DNA of 9,266 bases, taken from positions 1 through 9,266 of the forward strand of contig SLKL01000175.1 of assembly GCA_007134625.1 (NCBI GenBank), in the 5' to 3' direction. Each line of letters starts with the position of its first letter. Positions within the stretch are counted from its first letter, which is position 1. This document shows positions 1-5,303 of this stretch, piece after piece. The notes under the pieces are model-generated. The model searched no databases. It had not been told where the DNA came from and saw only the letters and a program-made list of their open reading frames with translations. This stretch comes from Saprospiraceae bacterium. Lineage in GTDB: Bacteria > Bacteroidota > Bacteroidia > Chitinophagales > Saprospiraceae. A program made the position numbers and the translations under genes.

Positions 1-120
1 AAGATGGGGAAATATTCCGCAGACGTAGCCATAGCTACGTTGAGGAAAGATTTTTCCTGATGACGAAGATATTGGATTTTGCAGCAATTTGTAATAGAAA
101 GGGGTTTTCGGAGTGGACTC
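1..120. repeat. Structured intergenic element with clustered inverted repeats (possible dispersed repeat)
   Basis: Three inverted repeats follow one another: GGAA-ata-TTCC at 8-18, ACGTAGC-cata-GCTACGT at 23-40 (perfect 7-bp arms, 4-base loop) and AGGAAA-gatt-TTTCCT at 43-58 (perfect 6-bp arms). A fourth, GAGT-gg-ACTC, lies at 111-120. None is followed by a T-tract on either strand, so they are poor intrinsic terminators. The plus frame beginning at position 3 is open from the window edge to 317, but beyond about 160 it runs antisense through lspA, so I do not call it a gene. The mix of compact palindromes and open frames outside any recognisable gene suggests a dispersed intergenic repeat. 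The text resembles elements I associate with Cytophagales genomes, but that is an unverified impression. It could instead be the 3' end of an unseen gene to the left. Confidence 0.4.
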
Positions 121-161
121 ATTTATTAGCCAATAATTTTATCCTTTTAGTAAAGCCTGTT

Positions 162-821
162 TTACTCTTCTTCTTGCTCTTTGGAACTCAGGATATTTTC
201 ACCATCCTGAAATATATTTCTATGGAAAAGCAATATGCTAATTACTCCGGTAGTGATGGCAGCATCTGCTATATTAAAAACCGGTTTAAAAAACTGGAAT
301 CTACTGCCTCCCATTAGGGGCATCCACTCAGGCCAATGTGTGTCTATGAGTGGGAAATATAACATATCCACAACTTTACCCATTAAAAAAGGCGCATAAC
401 CACCCCCTTCAGGAAATAACTCTGCTTTTGGTCCAAAAAATGGTGATTCGGAAAAAATCATTCCATAAAATGCACTGTCAATAATATTCCCCAATGCTCC
501 TGCAAAAATCAAAGACAGACTGATGAGCAAAAATAGTGATTGACCTGCTTTTAGCAACCTCCATATAATGTAGCCAATAAATGAAACTGCGACTATTCTG
601 AAAACACTCAAAAATATTTTACCCAAATCTCCTCCGAAAGCAAAGCCAAATGCCATACCTTCATTTTCCACGAAGTGGATTCTTGCCCAACTTAAACCTA
701 AGATACCAAATTCTTCACCGTAATTCATATTGGTTTTTACCCAGATTTTTAGAGTCTGATCCAGGATTACAACCATTAAAACCACAGCGATTAACCACCA
801 AAACTTTTGCTTATTCGTCAA
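162..821 (-). CDS. lspA: Lipoprotein signal peptidase (signal peptidase II), Bacteroidota type
   Basis: This inner-membrane aspartyl protease removes the signal peptide of prolipoproteins after diacylglyceryl modification of the lipobox cysteine. The 219-residue product has four hydrophobic segments, at about residues 8-26, 68-87, 96-113 and 181-200. Family motifs are visible: DQ at 21-22 in the first helix, NEGMAFG at 53-59, GNIID at 111-115, and the two expected catalytic aspartates, D152 in VVDM and D186 in FNIAD. About 36 residues separate GNIID from VVDM, much more than in the roughly 165-residue proteobacterial enzymes; this insertion is usual in Bacteroidota. The start is a TTG. A TAA lies three codons upstream and no ATG or GTG intervenes, while the next Met (residue 16) would cut the first helix, so TTG is the best choice. 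The gene lies 61 bases downstream of the traR-like gene, probably in one operon. No clear terminator follows it. Confidence 0.93.
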   Translation of the reverse strand: MTNKQKFWWLIAVVLMVVILDQTLKIWVKTNMNYGEEFGILGLSWARIHFVENEGMAFGFAFGGDLGKIFLSVFRIVAVSFIGYIIWRLLKAGQSLFLLISLSLIFAGALGNIIDSAFYGMIFSESPFFGPKAELFPEGGGYAPFLMGKVVDMLYFPLIDTHWPEWMPLMGGSRFQFFKPVFNIADAAITTGVISILLFHRNIFQDGENILSSKEQEEE

Positions 822-882
822 TTCTATTTACTTTTTAGGTTCAGATTGGTTTATTTAACTAGCCTTCTGACGAATGCTTGAT

Positions 883-1260
883 TTATTTCTTTCCTGTCTG
901 TTTAGCCTCAATACTAAGAGTAGCGTGTGGAACAGCACGCAAGCGTTCCTTTGATATAAGCTTGCCGGTCTCCCTACAGACTCCGTAAACTTTATTGGCA
1001 ATTCGAGCCCTTGCATTTTCTAAATAGGTGATGTGTTTTCTAGTACGATTAATCATCATGTTTAATCGCTCAGATTCAGAAGTACCAACACCGTCGTCCA
1101 GACCTCTTACTCTAGTTTCCCCGGCCTCAGTGATTTCAGTTAGTTGGTTTTCATAGAATTTTAATTGCTCTTTGGCCTTTTCCATTTTTTCTATGATCAA
1201 CTGATCGAATTCTTGCAGTTCAGTGTCTGAGTACCTGTTTTTTTGCTCTTTTTTACTCAT
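883..1260 (-). CDS. TraR/DksA-family RNA polymerase-binding regulator with degenerate zinc finger
   Basis: Proteins of this family bind the secondary channel of RNA polymerase and modulate initiation, often together with ppGpp. The 125-residue product has a long helical part (about residues 10-90, predicted coiled coil) and a C-terminal globular motif, YGVCRETGKLI followed by RLRAVPHATLSIEAK, that is diagnostic of the family. The four zinc-ligand positions (C-x2-C-x17-C-x2-C in DksA) read C95, T98, S116 and A119, so zinc cannot be bound in the classical way. The coiled-coil tip region (residues 52-62) has D55 D56 but not the DxxDxA pattern of E. coli DksA. I start at ATG 1260. A longer reading from TTG at 1293 adds 11 residues, but that TTG is part of the likely -7 promoter element, so it would not be transcribed. 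The gene is followed by lspA, and a traR-lspA pairing is common in Bacteroidota. The family is sure; the exact role is inferred. Confidence 0.9.
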   Translation of the reverse strand: MSKKEQKNRYSDTELQEFDQLIIEKMEKAKEQLKFYENQLTEITEAGETRVRGLDDGVGTSESERLNMMINRTRKHITYLENARARIANKVYGVCRETGKLISKERLRAVPHATLSIEAKQTGKK

Positions 1261-1290
1261 GATATGGCGGAGGTTTTCTGAAATAAGTCG

Positions 1291-1298
1291 CAAAAATA
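1291..1298 (-). promoter_or_regulatory. -7 promoter element for the traR-lspA operon
   Basis: Read on the minus strand this is TATTTTTG, an exact match to the Bacteroidota sigma-A -7 consensus TAnnTTTG. Transcription would begin near 1284, leaving a leader of about 25 bases before the ATG at 1260. No good TTG -33 element is seen at the usual 17-23-base spacing, so the call rests on the -7 box and its position. Confidence 0.5.
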
Positions 1299-1389
1299 AC
1301 AGATAAAAAGTATTTTTATTGAATGATCTGTAAATAAACTATATACCATATAATTCATTCCCTCATAATCCAAGTGGTAGTTTATTGGC

Positions 1390-1399
1390 GTCTCGAGAC
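1390..1399. repeat. Perfect 10-bp palindrome GTCTCGAGAC in the divergent intergenic region
   Basis: GTCTCGAGAC is self-complementary and stands out in an otherwise AT-rich spacer. It lies roughly midway between the traR promoter (about 92 bases away) and the iron-operon promoter (about 45 bases upstream of its -33 element). It might be a binding site for a dimeric regulator. A 10-bp palindrome can also arise by chance, and nothing else supports a function. Confidence 0.25.
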
Positions 1400-1441
1400 C
1401 TAAAAAGTGACTGAAGTGGCCAAAATCTTTTGACTTAACCT

Positions 1442-1460
1442 ATTTGGAACTATTCCAAAT
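1442..1460. promoter_or_regulatory. Candidate operator: perfect 8-bp inverted repeat overlapping the iron-operon promoter
   Basis: The sequence ATTTGGAA-cta-TTCCAAAT is a perfect inverted repeat with a 3-base centre. It covers the -33 TTG (1444-1446) and most of the spacer of the promoter of the Fe(III) transporter operon, so a bound dimer would exclude RNA polymerase. The placement upstream of an iron importer suggests an iron- or metal-responsive repressor of the DtxR/MntR or Fur type. That is inference: the arms do not match the E. coli Fur box, and no regulator gene is in the window. Confidence 0.6.
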
Positions 1461-1473
1461 AAACGTATCTTTA
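1444..1473 (+). promoter_or_regulatory. Promoter of the Fe(III) ABC transporter operon
   Basis: A TTG at 1444-1446 is followed, after 19 bases, by TATCTTTA at 1466-1473, which matches the Bacteroidota -7 consensus TAnnTTTG at five of its six fixed positions (the final G is A). The spacing is in the normal range. The expected start of transcription is near 1479, giving a leader of about 40 bases to the ATG at 1518. The -33 element lies inside the palindrome at 1442-1460. Confidence 0.6.
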
Positions 1474-1517
1474 CATTCGTTTTTATCATTATCGACAAAA
1501 TAAGGTCAACAAATACT

Positions 1518-2558
1518 ATGCACTTAAGGGGTCAATCTTATTCTTTACTTATCATCTTTTTTTCTGTACTAATACTGTTCACCTCCTGTTCGGGTGGTGA
1601 TTATATTGGTGAAGTCAATGTTTATTCACACAGACATTATCCCGTAGATCAGCAGATTTTTTCTGCATTTACTGAGCAGACTGGAATTAGAGTGAATGTG
1701 GTCAGTGCAAGTGCTGACGAGTTGATTACCAAGTTAGAGCTTGAAGGTTCACGATCTCCGGCTGATATTTTAATCACAGTAGATGCGGGCAGATTGGAGA
1801 AGGCGAAACAATCTAATTTATTGCAACCCATTTCAAGTGAAGAATTGGAGAAAAGGGTTCCATCTGAATTTATGGATACAGATAAGCAATGGTTTGCTTT
1901 TACCTACAGGGCTAGAGCTATCGCCTATTCAATTGATCGGGTGCAGCCGGAAGAGGTAACTGACTATGAGGATTTAGCACTTCCGCATTTTGCAGACAGA
2001 GTAGTCATGCGTCCCTCAGAGCATACTTATAATCAATCGCTTGTAGCCTCTATTCTTGCTCATTCAGGAGCTGAAAAGACAGCAAATTGGTGTCGTGGGT
2101 TAACGGAAAACTTTTCCAGAGCTCCAAGGGGCAATGATCGCGATCAATTAAAGGCGGTTGCGGCAGGGCAGGGAGACATTACCATTTGCAATACCTACTA
2201 TGTTGCAAAATTAGCGGAATCAGCTCAAGCAGCTGAAAGAGAAGTTGTGAATAAGGTTAGAATACTTTTTCCCAATCAGGATAATCGGGGGACGCATATA
2301 AACATTAGTGGGGCTGGTCTAACTCGTTATGCACCAAATAAGGAAGAAGCCATCTTGTTACTTGAATACCTGCTATCTGATGAGGTACAGACCAAATTGT
2401 CTGTGGAGAACCACGAGTACCCGGTAATTGAGGGGATAGAATTATCTCCCTTTCTGAAAGAGTGGGGGACCTTTAAAATTGACACGCTACCTCTTTATAA
2501 ACTGGGAAAGTATAATGAAGAGGCTGTTCGTATTATTGATCAATGCGGTTGGATGTGA
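1518..2558 (+). CDS. Fe(III) ABC transporter, periplasmic iron-binding lipoprotein (FutA/FbpA-like)
   Basis: This is the substrate-binding subunit of a ferric-iron importer, expected to be tethered to the outer face of the inner membrane. Residues 1-23 form a lipoprotein signal peptide with the lipobox FTSC, so C24 would be the lipidated N-terminus after cleavage by LspA. The mature part is a two-lobed transferrin-like binding protein. NVYSHRHYPVD (residues 34-44) is the first-strand motif of the FutA branch, FTYRARAIAYS lies at 128-138, HTYNQSL at 169-175, and the C-lobe tyrosine pair Y227-Y228 follows at the place of the iron-ligand tyrosines of FbpA. Y41 and Y171 are further likely ligands by analogy with FutA. 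FPNQDNRGTHINISGAG (251-267) is also characteristic. The mature chain keeps C192, C224 and C343, so a disulfide is possible. The gene is first in a three-gene operon, and its end overlaps the permease start. The family is clear; Fe(III) as substrate is inferred from it. Confidence 0.93.
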   Translation: MHLRGQSYSLLIIFFSVLILFTSCSGGDYIGEVNVYSHRHYPVDQQIFSAFTEQTGIRVNVVSASADELITKLELEGSRSPADILITVDAGRLEKAKQSNLLQPISSEELEKRVPSEFMDTDKQWFAFTYRARAIAYSIDRVQPEEVTDYEDLALPHFADRVVMRPSEHTYNQSLVASILAHSGAEKTANWCRGLTENFSRAPRGNDRDQLKAVAAGQGDITICNTYYVAKLAESAQAAEREVVNKVRILFPNQDNRGTHINISGAGLTRYAPNKEEAILLLEYLLSDEVQTKLSVENHEYPVIEGIELSPFLKEWGTFKIDTLPLYKLGKYNEEAVRIIDQCGWM

Positions 2559-4228
2559 TAAGCAACAAAGACCAGATATCAACCATTAAAAGAGGACTTT
2601 ACTGGAGACTGTTCAGGGTAGTGAACCCCTGGACAATTTTTGCATTTATTTGTGCTGTATTGATTGCAACCCCTCTTATCACTATTTTGTATTACCTGAT
2701 TGAAGGTCCATCTGATACCTGGCACCATCTGGCAGAGACTGTACTGCTCAATTATGTGGTAAATTCAGTTATTTTGGTATTTGGAGTTTCTGCGATTAGC
2801 CTCCTATTAGGGGTCTCGACCGCATGGCTGGTTTCTACTACAAGGTTTTATGGAAGAAAATTTTTCGAATGGGCATTGATCCTACCGCTTGCTGTACCAA
2901 CCTATATTGTAGCTATAGCTTATGTTGGGATATTTGATTATACAGGTCCCTTACAAAGCCTTAGCCGAAGTCTCGGTTTTGAATTTGGTCCTAATTTTTT
3001 TGAAATTGTCAACTTGCAAGGGGTAATGGTCATTATGTCTTTTGTACTATATCCATATGTATATGTATTGGCACGTGCGTGGTTTGCTAATCAATCAACC
3101 ACCCTACTTGAGTCTGGTAGGATGCTTGGAAGTAGTGCGACCCGAACATTTTTCACATTGGCACTGCCGGTCGCAAGGCCCGCTATTGTAGCCGGGCTCA
3201 GTCTGGTGATTATGGAGGTTTTAAATGATTATGGAGCAGTAAAATACTTTGGTGTAAATACCTTGACCACAGGTATTTTCAGGTCGTGGTTTTCGTTAGG
3301 TGACATCTCAGCTGCAATATACATGTGTGGAGTTTTGATGTTATTGGTTTTTCTCATTCTGGGACTTGAGAAATGGCAAAGAGGTAAAGCCAAATATACT
3401 GAAAACAGAGGATCAGGTAAACCACTGCAGCGATATGAACCAACTAAAACAAGGAAAATTCTGATTACAATTTGGTGTAGTATTCCGCTATTGGTTGGAT
3501 TCATTTTTCCGGTAAGTCAACTAATCAGTTGGACCATTTATTCACCACAATCTCTTCTGGACTCATCTTTTATTCGTTTGGTAGTCAATAGTTTTAGCTT
3601 AGCAGCAGTCGTTTCAGTTTTAGGGATAGCAGTTGCGCTTTTACTAATTTATTCCATAAAGTTGTATCCCTTTTGGTTGATGAGAATACTCGGACGATTT
3701 TCTACTCTGGGCTATTCTATTCCGGGCGCTGTGATCGCAGTTGGGATAATGATTCCGCTGCTGTACTTGGATAAGGGCCTTACGGTGTGGCTGGAAAATA
3801 CGCTGAATATGAACTTAGGTTTATTGCTGAGTGGGACATTAGTTGGTTTGGTTTTTGCATACATTGTGAGATTTCTCGCTGTAGGCTATTATCCGTTGGA
3901 ATCCTCATTTAAGAAGACTTCGGATTCTCTTCTTGGTGCAAGTAGGGTTCTTGGAGTGGCACCCGCCAGAACACTTAGTAAAATTTATTTACCGATGGTA
4001 AAAACAGGGATTTTCAGTGGTGCGTTATTATTATTTGTAGATGTACTAAAAGAATTACCACTGACATTGATTATGCGTCCATTCAATTTTAATACTTTGG
4101 CAACAAGGGCATTTGAGCTGGCAAGTGACGAAATGGTAGCTGAAGCGGCTGCACCGGCTTTGGTTATTATTCTCACGGGAATTATCCCGATCATTTTATT
4201 GAGTAAATTAGTATCTCGTAAAAATTAA
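2543..4228 (+). CDS. Fe(III) ABC transporter permease, fused double-domain type (FbpB-like)
   Basis: This is the inner-membrane channel of the iron importer. At 561 residues it is two permease domains in one chain, as in FbpB/ThiP-type proteins. Each half has about six hydrophobic segments, roughly at 30-52, 72-97, 108-131, 158-178, 210-228 and 256-275, then 304-327, 347-371, 384-407, 425-447, 484-503 and 537-557. Each half carries the cytoplasmic EAA coupling loop that docks on the ATPase: residues 190-213 (E190, G196, LP at 208-209, P213) and residues 461-491 (D461, G465, G471, LP at 483-484). The linker at about 277-303 is polar. The ATG at 2543 overlaps the binding-protein gene by 16 bases. 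An in-frame GTG at 2555 would give a 4-base GTGA overlap and remove only four residues; I keep the ATG. Overlap with one neighbour and a 1-base gap to the next point to translational coupling. Confidence 0.93.
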   Translation: MRLDVISNKDQISTIKRGLYWRLFRVVNPWTIFAFICAVLIATPLITILYYLIEGPSDTWHHLAETVLLNYVVNSVILVFGVSAISLLLGVSTAWLVSTTRFYGRKFFEWALILPLAVPTYIVAIAYVGIFDYTGPLQSLSRSLGFEFGPNFFEIVNLQGVMVIMSFVLYPYVYVLARAWFANQSTTLLESGRMLGSSATRTFFTLALPVARPAIVAGLSLVIMEVLNDYGAVKYFGVNTLTTGIFRSWFSLGDISAAIYMCGVLMLLVFLILGLEKWQRGKAKYTENRGSGKPLQRYEPTKTRKILITIWCSIPLLVGFIFPVSQLISWTIYSPQSLLDSSFIRLVVNSFSLAAVVSVLGIAVALLLIYSIKLYPFWLMRILGRFSTLGYSIPGAVIAVGIMIPLLYLDKGLTVWLENTLNMNLGLLLSGTLVGLVFAYIVRFLAVGYYPLESSFKKTSDSLLGASRVLGVAPARTLSKIYLPMVKTGIFSGALLLFVDVLKELPLTLIMRPFNFNTLATRAFELASDEMVAEAAAPALVIILTGIIPIILLSKLVSRKN

Positions 4229-4229
4229 T

Positions 4230-5303
4230 ATGGAGACGATTTTAGAATTAAGGCGTATTACGAAAAAGTTTGCTTCTTCAGGAAGTGAAGCGCTTAGAGA
4301 TATTGATTTGGATGTTTACTCAGGTGAAATGTTGGGGCTGATTGGTGAAAGCGGAAGTGGTAAAACAACTCTTTTGCGCTTGATAGCCGGTTTAGAATCG
4401 CCAACGAGAGGCACTATTAAGCTAAAGGATCGGCTGATTGTAGGTGACAATACCTTTGTTCCTCCTGAGAAAAGGGAGGTAGGTATGGTTTTTCAGGAAT
4501 ATGCCCTATTCCCACATATGACTGTCGAGCAGAATGTAATTTACGGACTCCACAAGATGGAAAAAGCTGCTGCCCGCAAGCGAATGTTTGAAGTATTGGA
4601 ATGGGTGAATCTGGCTGAATTGTCTAATCGCTATGCTCACGAACTCTCCGGGGGGCAACAACAAAGAGCCGCTCTTGCGAGAGCCCTTGCTCCAAGTCCG
4701 AGTATCATTCTTCTTGATGAACCATTCAGCAATCTTGATGGTGTTCTGAAAGATCAGATGCGGGAGGAACTCCATACTATCCTTAAAACGAGCGGAACTA
4801 CAGCCATCTTTGTAACTCATGATACCCTGGATGCCCTGTCTGTGGCTGATCGACTTGCATTATTGAAGGATGGTCGACTACAGCAAACAGGAAACCCCAA
4901 GGAACTGTATGAAAGACCCGGCAATCTATATACTGCATCTTTTTTAGGAAAAATTAATCAGGTTAGAGGTCGCTGCACCCATAGTGGGATTGTATCAGAC
5001 TTTGGAACCTTTCCCGTATGTCAGGGCTTGCGAGAGGGTAAGGAGGTATTGATTGCCATTCGACCGGAAAATATCAGTTTACAAAGTAGAATTTGCACAG
5101 ATTTAAAAGGTGAAATCATCCATACCTCTTTTCAAGGAGATCATTTATTAGTTCACCTAAAGCCATTGGTTGGTGAATCCCAAAACAGAATCATTTTTAA
5201 GATGCCTTCTGCATACAGAATTAATATAGGTGAAGTGGTTGGCTTTAAGATAGAAACAGAAAACCTAATCGTTTTTGATTCGAATCCAGGTCCCGGGAAT
5301 TAA
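4230..5303 (+). CDS. Fe(III) ABC transporter ATP-binding protein (FbpC-like, with TOBE-like tail)
   Basis: This cytoplasmic ATPase energises the iron importer as a homodimer on the permease. The nucleotide-binding domain fills about residues 1-240 with all motifs intact: Walker A GESGSGKTT (39-47), Q-loop Q89 in VFQEYALFPHMT, signature LSGGQQQR (139-146), Walker B IILLDEP (159-165, catalytic E164), D-loop SNLD (167-170) and switch H197. The C-terminal part (about 245-350, including AIRPENI at 276-282) resembles the TOBE/FbpC regulatory domain of CUT1/FbpC-type ATPases. At 357 residues the length is normal. The start is one base after the permease stop, so it is the last gene of the operon. 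Its TAA stop shares bases with the stop of the convergent nuclease gene. Fe(III) specificity is taken from the binding protein and permease, since the ATPase alone could fit several oxyanion, sugar or polyamine systems. Confidence 0.93.
   Translation: METILELRRITKKFASSGSEALRDIDLDVYSGEMLGLIGESGSGKTTLLRLIAGLESPTRGTIKLKDRLIVGDNTFVPPEKREVGMVFQEYALFPHMTVEQNVIYGLHKMEKAAARKRMFEVLEWVNLAELSNRYAHELSGGQQQRAALARALAPSPSIILLDEPFSNLDGVLKDQMREELHTILKTSGTTAIFVTHDTLDALSVADRLALLKDGRLQQTGNPKELYERPGNLYTASFLGKINQVRGRCTHSGIVSDFGTFPVCQGLREGKEVLIAIRPENISLQSRICTDLKGEIIHTSFQGDHLLVHLKPLVGESQNRIIFKMPSAYRINIGEVVGFKIETENLIVFDSNPGPGN

Noticed and set aside
60..317. Plus-strand reading frame of 85 codons, open upstream to the window edge
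   Set aside because: From about 160 on it is antisense to the well-supported lspA gene, and the earlier part is the palindrome-rich element. There is no family resemblance or ribosome-binding site, so it is listed only as a possible repeat.
650..838. Plus-strand 62-codon frame across the start of lspA
   Set aside because: It is antisense to conserved LspA sequence, with no promoter and no recognisable domain.
1340..1354. TATAT-acc-ATATA with an overlapping TATAAT that looks like an E. coli -10 box
   Set aside because: The other promoters here follow the Bacteroidota TAnnTTTG pattern, and AT-rich spacers produce such words often. No start site is needed at this place.
3229..3504. Minus-strand open frames inside the permease gene (also 3985-4194), and similar ones at 4506-4820, 8408-8602 and 8915-9190
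   Set aside because: They are shadows of strongly supported genes on the plus strand and show no signal of their own.
5277..5300. GATTCGAATCC resembles a tRNA T-arm followed by an acceptor-like stretch
   Set aside because: No matching acceptor, D-arm or anticodon arm can be placed upstream, and the bases encode the intact C-terminus of the ATPase. It is treated as coincidence, not a tRNA or attachment site.
1518..5303. The three-gene transport operon as a candidate new system
   Set aside because: All three subunits match the well-known Fe(III) ABC importer families in order, length and motifs. Only its promoter region offers something new to test.
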